Assembly (NCBI GenBank): GCA_947581855.1
Contig: CANPVZ010000020.1
Span: 18,106-82,105 of the forward strand
Reading direction: 5' to 3'
DNA from: an uncultured Phocaeicola sp.
GTDB taxonomy: Bacteria > Bacteroidota > Bacteroidia > Bacteroidales > Bacteroidaceae
Length of the DNA: 64,000 bases
The notes below the pieces were generated by a model. It did not search any database and had not been told where the DNA came from. It worked only from the letters and a program-made list of their open reading frames with translations. The stretch's first letter is position 1. Each line of letters starts with the position of its first letter. The position numbers were made by a program, and so were the translations under genes. This document shows, piece by piece, positions 1 to 9,729 of this stretch.

Positions 1-562
1 GCCCGAAGGATACCATATAGAATATGGCGGACAATTTGAAAGCGAACAAGCTGCTTCGAGAACCTTGTTTCTGACCTCTGTCATGTCTATATTTGTTATA
101 TTCCTGTTACTTTATTCGGAATTCAAAAATATGGCGCAGAGTGCAATCATCCTGATAAATCTGCCGTTAGCTTTGATAGGTGGGGTATTCGCTTTACTCT
201 TTACGACCGGTGAGGTAAGCATTCCGGCTATTATCGGTTTGATATCTTTATTTGGTATAGCCACCCGTAACGGTATGTTGCTGATTTCTCACTATAATCA
301 GTTGCGTAGCGAAGGTTTGGGATTGCGCGACAGTGTGATAAAAGGTTCGTTAGACCGTTTGAATCCGATTCTGATGACCGCTCTTTCTTCCGCCTTGGCC
401 ATGATTCCGCTGGCGGTTAACGGCGATTTGGCCGGAAATGAGATACAGAGTCCGATGGCGAAAGTAATATTGGGAGGTTTGCTGACCTCTACATTCTTGA
501 ACGGATTTATAATTCCGATTGTTTACATGATGATGAACCGTAAAAAGGAAGTAAATATATGA
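1..562 (+). CDS. RND efflux transporter, CusA/HAE type, C-terminal fragment
   Basis: This is the last ~187 residues of an inner-membrane RND pump; the reading frame is open to the left edge, so the gene starts outside the window. It begins in the periplasmic segment EYGGQFESEQAA, a conserved stretch of heavy-metal (CusA/CzcA) RND pumps just before the second transmembrane bundle. Several hydrophobic helices follow, with the usual GRNGMLL-like helix (ATRNGMLLISHY) and LMTALSSALAMIPLA. RND pumps use proton motive force to export metal ions or small toxic molecules through a tripartite complex. The stop codon overlaps the start of the TolC-like gene (ATGA), so the two are translationally coupled. 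The substrate cannot be read from this fragment. Confidence 0.9.
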   Translation, partial: PEGYHIEYGGQFESEQAASRTLFLTSVMSIFVIFLLLYSEFKNMAQSAIILINLPLALIGGVFALLFTTGEVSIPAIIGLISLFGIATRNGMLLISHYNQLRSEGLGLRDSVIKGSLDRLNPILMTALSSALAMIPLAVNGDLAGNEIQSPMAKVILGGLLTSTFLNGFIIPIVYMMMNRKKEVNI

Positions 563-1734
563 AAATCTTGACTATGACCATACTGCTTCTGTGTGGCTTC
601 GGCTGTGTGGAAGCGCAAACCAACTACATTGAACGTATATTACGTGATATTGAAAAGAATAATAAAGAGTTGCAGGCCGGAGAACAAAATCTGACCGCAC
701 AAAAAATGGGGACGAAGATTGAGAATAATCTTTCGAATCCCGAAGTGAGTTATAGCTACCAGTACGGAAGGGAGGATGATCCGAATCAAAGTGAGATGAC
801 TGTAACCCAAGGATTTGATTTCCCTACTCAGTATGCGGCCCGTCATCAATACGGAAAGTTGCAGAGTGAAGCTTACGAGAAGCGTTTTGGAATACTGCGG
901 AGGGATGTATTGTTGAAAGCCAAAGAATTGTGTTTGGACATGATACGTTTGAACCAGCAAAAGGCATTGTTGAATAATCGGAAGGCCAATGCCGAAGAGT
1001 TGGTTAAATTTTACGAGAAACGTTTACAGACCGGTGACGCGAACATTCTGGAGACAAATAAAGTGAAGCTGGAATTGATGGCAGTCAATACGGAAGTAGC
1101 TGAAAATGATGCGGCTTTCCGCACGGCATTACAGAGCCTGCTGGCGATGAACGGAAACATGCCGTTGACATTTGACGAAACGGAGTATCCCGTACTTCCC
1201 GAATTGACCGGTTTCGACCGGTTGCGGGATGAAATATTTGCAACGGATTATGAACTCCAGTCGGTTGCCACAGAGAAGGAAGCCGCCCGTAAAATGGTTA
1301 CAGTAAGTAAAAACGGCTGGTTACCGGGATTGCAGGTGGGCTATCGGAGGAGCGGAAGCATTGGCGATGAGATTCATGGATTTATAGTAGGCGGATCGAT
1401 ACCGTTGTTTGAGAATCGCGGTAAAGTAAAGAAAGCCAAGGCTGAAGCATTGAATGCCGAGTTGCAACAACAAAATACCGTGTTGCGAATAGAAGCTGAA
1501 TTGCATTCTCAGTTCAATGAAGCGCAACAGTTGAAGAGTTCTATGGACGCATACGACCTTTTGTTAATGAAAAATACACTGGGCTATTTGAAAGAAGCTT
1601 TGATGGCAGGTCAGATTTCAGTAATCGAATATTTTACTGAGGTGGAGTCGATTTATCAAAATCAACAAAAGTATATGGATTTGGAGAACCGTTACCAAAA
1701 GGTAATGGCTCAACTTTATAAGAATTCTTTGTAA
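559..1734 (+). CDS. TolC/CusC-family outer membrane efflux protein
   Basis: A 391-residue outer membrane channel component of a tripartite efflux pump. The N-terminus is a signal peptide (MKILTMTILLLCGFGC, cleavage likely after VEAQ). The body has long amphipathic helical stretches with heptad character, such as LLNNRKANAEELVKFYEKRL and AEALNAELQQQN, as in the two OEP repeats of TolC. At about 390 residues it is slightly shorter than classical TolC but normal for Bacteroidetes CusC-like partners. The ATG overlaps the stop of the RND gene, so the two form one operon. The periplasmic adaptor must lie upstream, outside the window. Confidence 0.88.
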   Translation: MKILTMTILLLCGFGCVEAQTNYIERILRDIEKNNKELQAGEQNLTAQKMGTKIENNLSNPEVSYSYQYGREDDPNQSEMTVTQGFDFPTQYAARHQYGKLQSEAYEKRFGILRRDVLLKAKELCLDMIRLNQQKALLNNRKANAEELVKFYEKRLQTGDANILETNKVKLELMAVNTEVAENDAAFRTALQSLLAMNGNMPLTFDETEYPVLPELTGFDRLRDEIFATDYELQSVATEKEAARKMVTVSKNGWLPGLQVGYRRSGSIGDEIHGFIVGGSIPLFENRGKVKKAKAEALNAELQQQNTVLRIEAELHSQFNEAQQLKSSMDAYDLLLMKNTLGYLKEALMAGQISVIEYFTEVESIYQNQQKYMDLENRYQKVMAQLYKNSL

Positions 1735-1752
1735 CACAACTAGAATTTGTTC

Positions 1753-1805
1753 AGCCCTCTATGTGTACTATATTTCGATATCGGTATGCATAGGGGGCTT
1801 TTATA
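1753..1805 (+). terminator. Rho-independent terminator after efflux operon
   Basis: A hairpin with arms AGCCCTCTATG and CATAGGGGGCT (one wobble pair) is followed by TTTATATTT, 18 bp after the TolC-like stop. It separates the efflux operon from the kinase operon. Confidence 0.75.
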
Positions 1806-1881
1806 TTTAAAATAGTTCAAAAAGTTACTTCATGTATTTATATTTTTTTAAAGGAGACGGTTCTTTTTAGTTTTATAGTAT

Positions 1882-1889
1882 TATCTTTG
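1882..1889 (+). promoter_or_regulatory. Bacteroidetes -7 element for the kinase/AAA/FHA/PP2C operon
   Basis: TATCTTTG matches the TAnnTTTG -7 consensus of the Bacteroidetes primary sigma factor, about 33 bp before the ATG at 1922. No clear TTTG sits at -33, so the call is moderate. Confidence 0.5.
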
Positions 1890-1921
1890 TGGCATACTTC
1901 TTTATTTTTTGAAACAGTTAA

Positions 1922-2803
1922 ATGGAGAATGGTATGGATTTATATAAAGAAAAGCAAAAAACTCAAGATATTCAACATGAGCAAGAGCGGCAGGCTGTTT
2001 CTGCGGGAATCCGTTGCCCTCATTGTGGAGAGATAAATGAACCGGGAGCCTTGTTTTGTGAGAATTGCGGAAGTGCGATAGAGAGCGGAAAATGCCCTTC
2101 ATGCGGATCTCCTTTACCCGCGGGTGCCGATTTTTGTGAAAAATGCAAATCGTATGTAGCTAAGGACAAATGTTCTTTTTGTGGAGCGCAGATGTCTGCT
2201 GACGATGCTTTTTGTCCGGAATGCGGTGCGCCTCGTCAGGGAATTGTTTGTCCGGTTTGCCATACTCATAATATGTTCAGTTTTTGTTCCGTTTGCGGAA
2301 CACCTTTAACGGAAATGGCGTCAAGACAGTTAGTGTTGGCACAACAGGAACCGCATTATGCTCAAATGAACCAAATTGCCTCCGACTTGCGTAAATTGCT
2401 GCACGTTATTCCTGTAACTACTCCCGGTCAAATGGAAAAGGAAAAACGCAACGAAGAATTAAGGGAACGGATATTGGATTTGCTGAATCAAAAACCTTCG
2501 CTGATACATAACGATGTTCCGGGGTTCGGCTTGGATAAACTGGCTTTGAAAGATCTCATAGCCCGAAAACGGAAAGAGTTGCAAGATATATTGGAAGAGA
2601 CAAAAACGCAACCTCAGGCAAGTCCTGTCGTGGCTCGTAATTACGCTATGGCCCATCGTCCGATAGGTTCTTCGCTGGGGTGGAAATGTAATTTCAAACA
2701 TGCCATTCATACCGGACCGTTTGGTTGCGCTTGTCCTCAAATGGGAGGTAAATGGGTGGTACTTGACGGATTGACCGAAACGCAGGTGTTGGATGATAAA
2801 TAG
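1922..2803 (+). CDS. Multi-zinc-ribbon protein, first gene of signalling operon
   Basis: A 293-residue soluble protein. Residues ~25-130 hold a chain of CxxC knuckles (CPHCGE, CENCGS, CPSCGS, CEKCKS, CSFCGA, CPECGA, CPVCHT, CSVCGT), equal to four treble-clef or rubredoxin-like zinc ribbons. The middle (~135-220) is charged and helical. The C-terminus has a conserved-looking block with more cysteines (WKCNF, GCACPQMGGKWVVLDG). No enzymatic motif is visible. Zinc ribbons recur in three genes of this operon, so it probably acts as a scaffold or sensor for the kinase and AAA proteins downstream; that is inference. A second ATG at 1934 is possible. Confidence 0.8.
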   Translation: MENGMDLYKEKQKTQDIQHEQERQAVSAGIRCPHCGEINEPGALFCENCGSAIESGKCPSCGSPLPAGADFCEKCKSYVAKDKCSFCGAQMSADDAFCPECGAPRQGIVCPVCHTHNMFSFCSVCGTPLTEMASRQLVLAQQEPHYAQMNQIASDLRKLLHVIPVTTPGQMEKEKRNEELRERILDLLNQKPSLIHNDVPGFGLDKLALKDLIARKRKELQDILEETKTQPQASPVVARNYAMAHRPIGSSLGWKCNFKHAIHTGPFGCACPQMGGKWVVLDGLTETQVLDDK

Positions 2804-2811
2804 GGAATAAT

Positions 2812-5796
2812 ATGGCGGATGATAAAACACATACAGTTGTGAACGATACTACGCAACCTGTAGAGAATGATAATTTGGAGAGAACCAAAGCTATTGGACG
2901 GATGAGAGGCGGAGGTACGGTTGTCACCACCCATGTCCGAAGTTCTTTTAAAAGAAGTGACGGAATGGCTGCGCCTGTCCTGAATACGGCTTTTGTGCTG
3001 GAAGGCACTCGTTATGATGCAATCAAATTGTTGTCGGAGTCTTCGGGGGAAGCTCAGGTTTATCTGGTGGAAAATGCAGGTAAACGGTATGTTTTAAAAC
3101 TTTATTATCCGAGTTTCTCTCCGAAAGAGAATATCTTGCGCATTATCTGGAATTTTAATTTCGAGTTTATTATCAAAATATATGCTTACGGTAAAACCTT
3201 TTTAAACGGTTCTTCCCGCGATTACGAACTGATGGAATATCTCGAAGGAGGTACTTTCAATGAATATCGTCTGAACGGGGATATAGAGAGGTTTCGTCGC
3301 ATCGCATTGTCGTGTGCCGGAGCGTTGGCTTATTGCCATAACAACAATATTATCCATAAGGATATTAAGCCGGGTAATTTTTTCTTTCGGGATGCAGACC
3401 ATAAAGAGGTCGTGCTAGGAGATTTCGGAATCTCTTCTTTATGTGATGACGAAGAATTATTCCATAAAACAACACAAGCGCGTACACCTGTATATGCGGC
3501 GCCTGAGATGTATGAAAATGTGATTGACCGGGAAGTGGAGATAACCCATAAAATAGATTTTTACTCATTGGGTATTACTTTACTCTATCTGTGGTTGGGA
3601 AAGAATCCTTTTTCTAACAATGAACGGGCGATGATGCGCATGAAGAGTGAAGGCAAATTGCCCAATCTGGATAAACTCCCGGAAGCGGTGAACAGGCTTA
3701 TCCGGGGCTTGACAGTGGTCAATCCGGAAAAACGCTGGGGATATGAAGAGGTGGAGAGGTGGTATAAAGGTGAAGATGTGCCGGTTGACGAAAGCTCGGT
3801 TTATCTGCGCTATAAATCGTTTATTGTCGATCCGGAAAAGAATCTGGTGGCGGATAACGCCAAAGAACTTTCTTCTTTGTTGTATGATAATAAGGCCTTA
3901 GGCATAAAATATTTATATAGTAAGCGGATATCCAAATGGCTAGAAGAATGCGGAAATCCGAAACTGGCCACCGAAATAGATGATATTGTGGAAAAACGTT
4001 ATCCGATTAACCAGGATGCCGGTTTCCTTGCTGCTATTTTTACTTTGGACAAATCGTTCCCGTATTATAACATTAAAGGCATTGCCTGTACGAATGTGCA
4101 TGAGCTGGCCATCACTCTTCTGGAATATAAAAAGGAGTACGGTTTATTGTTGCAAGATCCTTTTGATCCTTTATTTATCTATTTGGAGAGTGTGACGGAT
4201 AAGAATATAAACCGTATTCGTTCGTACTTTAAAACAGATGATCCTGAAATTGCTATTTGGAAACTTATATATGAAATTGACGGAGATATACCTTTTTTGG
4301 CGGATAAACCTTCGTCGACGGTTAATGAAATAGTAAAGACGTTCGGGCTGGAAAACTGTTCGGAAGATGAATGGGAATCTTTAGTGGACGGAAGGCTTCT
4401 TTCTTGGATGATAAATAAAGGAGATGCCGCCTTGTGTGAGGAGATTCGAATCTTAACGGATAAAAAGTCCTATTCCAAAGTGTTGGCATATAATGTCTTA
4501 TATCATTTAGATCGTTCTACGGGGTATGATTTGAAGTTTGCCACCAGTAAGGAGTTGATTGCTGAAATCATGAATAAAGATTTGCAGGCGGCTCAGTCTT
4601 TGAATGAGGAGGAGTTCAAAAAACATATGTCCGATTATATAGACGATAAAGGGCGGTTGTACCAATATGCCAAATTGCATGGCTGGAATGATGTCTTGCA
4701 TTTCAAAGATTACTGTTTTGATTTGAAGTCGAAGGAAAACAGAGAGCGTTGCGGAGTGTATGACTGGCATACGGCGGCTTATAAATTTTGCGCCGGTTTA
4801 GGCTTTGTGCCGGGTTATCATATAAGAGACCTGGATGAAACAATCTATTCGTTGGAGGCTTTGGATGCTTTGAATGCCCGCAGTATAAAAACAGAACTGC
4901 GTGAAGGGAGCCTGAAGCAATGGCTGACTCTCTTTTTCCATGAAGATCCTTTTGAGCATTTTAAAGAGGAATACAGTTACGAGAAAACGTTGGAATGTTA
5001 TTTGCTGAAGTTGGGAAAATACGATTCGTCGGATGTACATTACCGTCGTTTCCTGATGGCAAAAGAACAGGTGAAAGAAAAAATGGCGGAGTCCGAACGT
5101 TATTTCAAAGAAGCCCATCATCGTGAAGACATGTGGCGTACAAGTTTTATAGCCTTTACAATTATATTATTGGTTTCCCTGTTGTTGTTCGGTATATCCA
5201 ATAAGGCGCTTTTTACGGAGTATGCCGCCTATGCGGTGGGGATTCCGGTAGGTTTGGCAACTATGGTTATGTCGGGCGTCTGGGGATATTTTACAGGTAA
5301 TGGCGTATCATTTATCTTGTTATCAGGCGCAATAGGAGCTCTGACCTCCGCTATTCCCGTGGCAAGTATAAAGTGGGTGGGGCACCATTATCCCGGAGCC
5401 TTGCTAATAACGTGTATGCTATTTGTTGTGGCTTATTTCCTGATAGGATATTTATTGGGTATGAAGAAGTCGAGAGCCACCATAAAAGACTTGAAGGGAC
5501 TTTTCAAAGAGGATGTAAACACATCCTTGTTGGAACCGTTGAACTATACTTTTAAAACCAAGGCGGAGAAGTTTAAGGCAAGTAATTTTGGAGCTTTGGA
5601 CGATGCGATTAATATAGTGAAGGCTACTAACAGTGAGGTGATTATCCATTATATGTTATGGACCTTCTTTATGGTATTGCTTGTTTTTGAATTTATATGT
5701 TTCCATCCTAAACTGATGGATTTGAAAGTGCCTAATGTCACCACATGGAAGATTAATTGGGGAGATGATGTTGAACAATGGAAGGAGGTAGAATGA
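2812..5796 (+). CDS. Membrane-anchored Ser/Thr protein kinase
   Basis: A 994-residue Hanks-type kinase. The kinase domain covers about residues 65-330: an ATP-binding lysine at K96 (VLKLYY), the catalytic loop HKDIKPGN (182-189, D184), DFG at 204-206 and the APE motif at 230-232. All key residues are present, so it should be active. Residues ~340-770 form a large cytoplasmic region without recognisable domains. About four to five hydrophobic helices lie between ~775 and 955, so the kinase domain is N-terminal to the membrane part, unlike the PASTA kinases. It starts 8 bp after the zinc-ribbon gene and its TGA overlaps the next ATG. The FHA and PP2C genes downstream are its obvious reader and eraser. 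Confidence 0.9.
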   Translation: MADDKTHTVVNDTTQPVENDNLERTKAIGRMRGGGTVVTTHVRSSFKRSDGMAAPVLNTAFVLEGTRYDAIKLLSESSGEAQVYLVENAGKRYVLKLYYPSFSPKENILRIIWNFNFEFIIKIYAYGKTFLNGSSRDYELMEYLEGGTFNEYRLNGDIERFRRIALSCAGALAYCHNNNIIHKDIKPGNFFFRDADHKEVVLGDFGISSLCDDEELFHKTTQARTPVYAAPEMYENVIDREVEITHKIDFYSLGITLLYLWLGKNPFSNNERAMMRMKSEGKLPNLDKLPEAVNRLIRGLTVVNPEKRWGYEEVERWYKGEDVPVDESSVYLRYKSFIVDPEKNLVADNAKELSSLLYDNKALGIKYLYSKRISKWLEECGNPKLATEIDDIVEKRYPINQDAGFLAAIFTLDKSFPYYNIKGIACTNVHELAITLLEYKKEYGLLLQDPFDPLFIYLESVTDKNINRIRSYFKTDDPEIAIWKLIYEIDGDIPFLADKPSSTVNEIVKTFGLENCSEDEWESLVDGRLLSWMINKGDAALCEEIRILTDKKSYSKVLAYNVLYHLDRSTGYDLKFATSKELIAEIMNKDLQAAQSLNEEEFKKHMSDYIDDKGRLYQYAKLHGWNDVLHFKDYCFDLKSKENRERCGVYDWHTAAYKFCAGLGFVPGYHIRDLDETIYSLEALDALNARSIKTELREGSLKQWLTLFFHEDPFEHFKEEYSYEKTLECYLLKLGKYDSSDVHYRRFLMAKEQVKEKMAESERYFKEAHHREDMWRTSFIAFTIILLVSLLLFGISNKALFTEYAAYAVGIPVGLATMVMSGVWGYFTGNGVSFILLSGAIGALTSAIPVASIKWVGHHYPGALLITCMLFVVAYFLIGYLLGMKKSRATIKDLKGLFKEDVNTSLLEPLNYTFKTKAEKFKASNFGALDDAINIVKATNSEVIIHYMLWTFFMVLLVFEFICFHPKLMDLKVPNVTTWKINWGDDVEQWKEVE

Positions 5797-8700
5797 TTTG
5801 TCTTCATTGCCATAAAGAAAACCGCTCCATAGCCAAATATTGTAAGTGGTGCGGGGAGCCTATCATCCAAACGGTAGACCCGTTGGAACGTGTTGTCGGT
5901 CTCGAAGATGTAAAAAAACAATTGAAACAGATTGTAGATACTTTTACATTATTGCGTTCGCGGGAAGAAACGAAGAATATTCGTTTGAGTGTTAATACCA
6001 TTATTATAGGTGATACCGGTACCGGAAAAACATTATTGGCAGATGTGTTGAAAGAGTATTTCTATCTGCATAAGATTATTGAGAAGCCTTCGTTGAAAGT
6101 GGTGGATGCTGTTGATTACGAGCGTTTTGTTGAAAACTGGGACAGTAATATCAAGAAAGCTAGAGGAGGAATATTGTTTTTTGATAATGTGCAGAAGTTG
6201 TTGCCGGATAGTTATTCGAAGAACGTGAATCCTTTGGATAAGCTTTTCATTGAGATGGGGCAGTGGAATGATGATCCGATTATTGTACTGGCCGGTTTAC
6301 CCGGTGGCTTTGAGGAATTTCTGGAAAATAATCCCGCCGTGCGCAATCGTTTTAAGTATCTGTTCCGTCTTCAACCCTATGGAGTGGATGATTTGAGCCG
6401 TATGTGCATGAACTTTTTGAAGGAAAAGTATGGCATAGCTGAATTTTCTCAGGAGGCTTCGAAAAAATTGCTCCGTCAGTTAAAATACGAAGTGAAGACG
6501 AAAGATGAATCGTTTGGTAACGGACATCTTGCCCGTCAGAAGGCAGAGGATATCTTTACTTCTTATATCTCCCGCGTCCCGAATGTGAACGGTCAAATAC
6601 AGGAAGAAGATATCCGTGGATTTGTGCCGCAGGAACGGACTCTGAATGATGTTTTAGCGGAGCTGGACGAATTTATCGGTATGGATGAAGTCAAGCAAAC
6701 CGTAAAAGAAATTGCTTGGGAAGTACAGAATAATATGCAACGCGTGGAACGGGGATTGGCTAAGAAGGAAAACATCTCTATCCATATTGTATTGACGGGA
6801 AATCCCGGAACAGGAAAAACGACGATCGCACGGAAGCTGGGAGAGATCTTTGAAGCGATAGGCTTTTTAGACAGCGGACATGTAGTGGAAGTGGATCGTA
6901 GCCAAATGGTAAGCCAGTATGTAGGGGAAACTCCGAAACTGGTGGATACATTATGCGACAAGGCGATGGGAGGTATTCTCTTTATTGACGAGGCCTATAC
7001 TTTGGCGCCCGTTAACGATGCCGGTACGAGAGACGAACAGGGTGCGCAGGCTTTAGAGAAGCTGATGAAACGCATGGAGGATGACCGGGGCAAGTTTGTG
7101 GTTGTCGCAGCAGGTTACCGGACGGAGATGGAGAATCTGTTACGGATTAATCCGGGTATGCGCAGCCGTTTTAACCGCTTCCTGAATATCGACGATTATT
7201 CTCCTGAAGAATTGTATCTTATATTGGATGGCTTTGCCGTGAAAAAAGGATACCACTTCAGTGAAGAAGCCGAGACGATTGCAAAAATGGCGGTTAAGCA
7301 AATCTATGAAGCGCGTGACAAGAATTTTGCCAATGGTCGTGAGATGCGATCGTTATTTGAAAAAATATGCCGGAAGCAGGCTGAAAGATTGAGCGGCATA
7401 CCTGTTGGTGAACAAACCAATGAAATGTTATTGACTTTTGAAGCGATTGATATTCCCTATGAAAAGCCGAAACAGGTGGATTTCCGTTCCTGTTTGTCTG
7501 CGTTGGATGGTTTGGTCGGATTGAAGAAAGTTAAAGAAGAAATATCGAGCCTGGCGGCCTATCTGAATTTGCAGGTACAGCGTGGTGAGTCGGCGGTATT
7601 TGCCGGAAAACATTATGTGTTTACCGGTAATCCGGGAACGGGAAAGACGACTGTAGCGCGTATTATGGCAGATGTATTTAAATCGTTGGGTGTCGTGTCC
7701 CGAGGGCAGTTGGTGGAGGTTGACCGAAGCAAATTAGTTGCGGGATATGCAGGGCAAACCTCTATAAAAACGAATCAGTTGATAGATACGGCATTGGGTG
7801 GAGTCTTGTTTATCGATGAGGCCTATACGCTGTGTTCGGGCAGCAATGATTCTTTTGGAAAAGAAGCTTTGGATACGTTGCTGAAGCGATTGGAGGATGA
7901 CCGGGGCAAGTTTATTTGTATTGTTGCCGGATATACCAATGAAATGCAAGATTTTATCGATGCAAATCCGGGATTGAAGTCGCGTTTTACCGAGACCATT
8001 CATTTCGAGGATTATAAACCGGAAGAACTGACGCAGATATTCGTGAATCTGGCGGTAGCTAAAAAGTTCGTCCTATCGGAGGAAACTAAAGAGGAGGTGC
8101 TTCATCTCTTTGAATCGATGTATGTTTCCCGGGATAAGAACTTTGGCAATGCGCGTGAAGTACGTAAATTATTCGATCAAGCCGTTGCCAATCAGAGTAA
8201 GCGTTTGATAGAGCTGGTGAACTCTCCGTCGTTTACGCAGGATATGATGTACGAACTGGCAATAGAGGATATCCGGGGACAACAGGAATCGAAACCGAAA
8301 TCCTTGGATGAAGTAATGGCGGAGCTGGATGATTTTATCGGAATGAAGTCGGTGAAAGAGATTATTCGTCGGTTGGCCGTACAGTCTGTCTTTATGCAGC
8401 AGCGTATCAAACATGGCATTGGTTCGGTGGAGAATATACAGATCAATATTGTCTTGACCGGAAATCCGGGTACCGGAAAAACTACGATAGCGCGAAAGAT
8501 GGCGGATGTTTTCTATGCGGTAGGTCTGTTGCCGAGCAATAAGATTGTGGAGGTGAACCGTAGTCAGATGGTTGGACAATATATGGGAGAAACCCCGAAA
8601 ATAGTCAATAAGTTATGCGACAGAGCATTGGGAGGTATCCTTTTTATTGATGAAGCTTATACTTTATTAGGCGTGGACGGAAATGACAAATATGGCATGG

Positions 8701-9113
8701 AAGCTGTAGAAACGCTTATGAAACGAATGGAAGATGATAAAGGTAAGTTTATTGTTATTGTAGCAGGTTATAAGAAAGAGATGGATGACTTCCTGCATGC
8801 TAACCCCGGATTGGAAAGCCGGTTTACCCATGCAATGCATATTGAAGATTATACGGAGATGGAGTTGATGGAGATATTCCAAAGCATGGCCCGGAAGAAA
8901 CAATATATATTGTCTCCGATGGCAGAAGTGGCGTTGATGGAGAAAGTGATGGACATGTATATCAATAAGCGAAGCAGTTTTGGCAATGCGCGCGAAATGC
9001 GCAAATTATTCGACCGTACGGTCCAACATTTATCTATGCGTGTGTCACAACTGCCGCCGGAAGAAATTACTCCGGAATCGTTCCAAATGATATTGCCGGA
9101 GGATGTAGGATGA
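5793..9113 (+). CDS. Zinc-ribbon protein with four AAA ATPase modules (CbxX/CfqX-SpoVK-EccA type)
   Basis: I chose the ATG at 5793, which overlaps the kinase stop and has GGAGG 5 bp ahead, over 5778; the product is 1106 residues. The N-terminus is a zinc ribbon (C3, C6, C17, C20). Four P-loop modules follow, with Walker A at about 73-80 (GDTGTGKT), 336-343, 612-619 and 890-897 (all GNPGTGKT). Modules 2-4 have intact Walker B (ILFIDEAYTL) and the sensor and Arg-rich segments of the CbxX/CfqX family. Module 1 has FFDN where DE is expected, so it probably binds but hydrolyses ATP poorly. Family members are hexameric remodelling ATPases (rubisco activase, EccA of type VII secretion). Four modules in one chain with a zinc ribbon is unusual. 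The target is unknown. Confidence 0.88.
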   Translation: MICLHCHKENRSIAKYCKWCGEPIIQTVDPLERVVGLEDVKKQLKQIVDTFTLLRSREETKNIRLSVNTIIIGDTGTGKTLLADVLKEYFYLHKIIEKPSLKVVDAVDYERFVENWDSNIKKARGGILFFDNVQKLLPDSYSKNVNPLDKLFIEMGQWNDDPIIVLAGLPGGFEEFLENNPAVRNRFKYLFRLQPYGVDDLSRMCMNFLKEKYGIAEFSQEASKKLLRQLKYEVKTKDESFGNGHLARQKAEDIFTSYISRVPNVNGQIQEEDIRGFVPQERTLNDVLAELDEFIGMDEVKQTVKEIAWEVQNNMQRVERGLAKKENISIHIVLTGNPGTGKTTIARKLGEIFEAIGFLDSGHVVEVDRSQMVSQYVGETPKLVDTLCDKAMGGILFIDEAYTLAPVNDAGTRDEQGAQALEKLMKRMEDDRGKFVVVAAGYRTEMENLLRINPGMRSRFNRFLNIDDYSPEELYLILDGFAVKKGYHFSEEAETIAKMAVKQIYEARDKNFANGREMRSLFEKICRKQAERLSGIPVGEQTNEMLLTFEAIDIPYEKPKQVDFRSCLSALDGLVGLKKVKEEISSLAAYLNLQVQRGESAVFAGKHYVFTGNPGTGKTTVARIMADVFKSLGVVSRGQLVEVDRSKLVAGYAGQTSIKTNQLIDTALGGVLFIDEAYTLCSGSNDSFGKEALDTLLKRLEDDRGKFICIVAGYTNEMQDFIDANPGLKSRFTETIHFEDYKPEELTQIFVNLAVAKKFVLSEETKEEVLHLFESMYVSRDKNFGNAREVRKLFDQAVANQSKRLIELVNSPSFTQDMMYELAIEDIRGQQESKPKSLDEVMAELDDFIGMKSVKEIIRRLAVQSVFMQQRIKHGIGSVENIQINIVLTGNPGTGKTTIARKMADVFYAVGLLPSNKIVEVNRSQMVGQYMGETPKIVNKLCDRALGGILFIDEAYTLLGVDGNDKYGMEAVETLMKRMEDDKGKFIVIVAGYKKEMDDFLHANPGLESRFTHAMHIEDYTEMELMEIFQSMARKKQYILSPMAEVALMEKVMDMYINKRSSFGNAREMRKLFDRTVQHLSMRVSQLPPEEITPESFQMILPEDVG

Positions 9114-9189
9114 CAGGTGAGAACGTGAGGCAATGTGAAGTTGGAAAGTTAAAATAGCGATTAATGTCCCTTGATAAAATACAAAAATT

Positions 9190-9729
9190 ATGATAATCTG
9201 TCCAAAGTGTAAAGCTGAAATAGAATTAAATTCATTGTATTGCGACCAATGTGGTTTTGAACTTCGTTTTTGTTCCCAATGTGGAAAGCCGGGTAAAGGG
9301 AATCGTTGTACTTTCTGCGGAGGCATTATGTATATTCCGGCGGAAAAGTCGCAAAATACGGTTGCCGGTGAAGAAAGTACGGTGCGGGTAGATACGGTAA
9401 CGACAAATAACGTTAAGGGATTCTCTGTACCTCAATTACTATTGACTAATACCTCGTTAAATGTGCGTCTTGAAGGGGAAAACGGCGCTATCATCGGGCG
9501 TAGGAAGGGACCTTATCAATTGATGATGGCCAACTTCTCGTATATCTCGGGATCGCATGCACAGTTGAAATATGATGCTCTGTCGGGATGGACGATTACA
9601 GACATGAATTCAACGAACGGAACATTAGTGAATCAGAGTAGGCTGATGCCGGGAGTGCCGACTGTTTTGCAAAACGGAGAAAAGCTTCAATTGGCGAATA
9701 TTGAATTGAACATAGAAATAAGGCCATGA
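9190..9729 (+). CDS. Zinc-ribbon FHA-domain protein
   Basis: A 179-residue protein. The N-terminus has paired zinc ribbons (CPKCKA, CDQCGF, CSQCGK, CTFCGG; residues 4-45). Residues ~90-170 form an FHA domain with the signature residues IGRR, SGSH and NSTNGT, which bind phosphothreonine. It is the reader partner for the kinase at 2812-5796. It lies 76 bp after the AAA gene, and its TGA overlaps the PP2C start (ATGA). Confidence 0.9.
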   Translation: MIICPKCKAEIELNSLYCDQCGFELRFCSQCGKPGKGNRCTFCGGIMYIPAEKSQNTVAGEESTVRVDTVTTNNVKGFSVPQLLLTNTSLNVRLEGENGAIIGRRKGPYQLMMANFSYISGSHAQLKYDALSGWTITDMNSTNGTLVNQSRLMPGVPTVLQNGEKLQLANIELNIEIRP

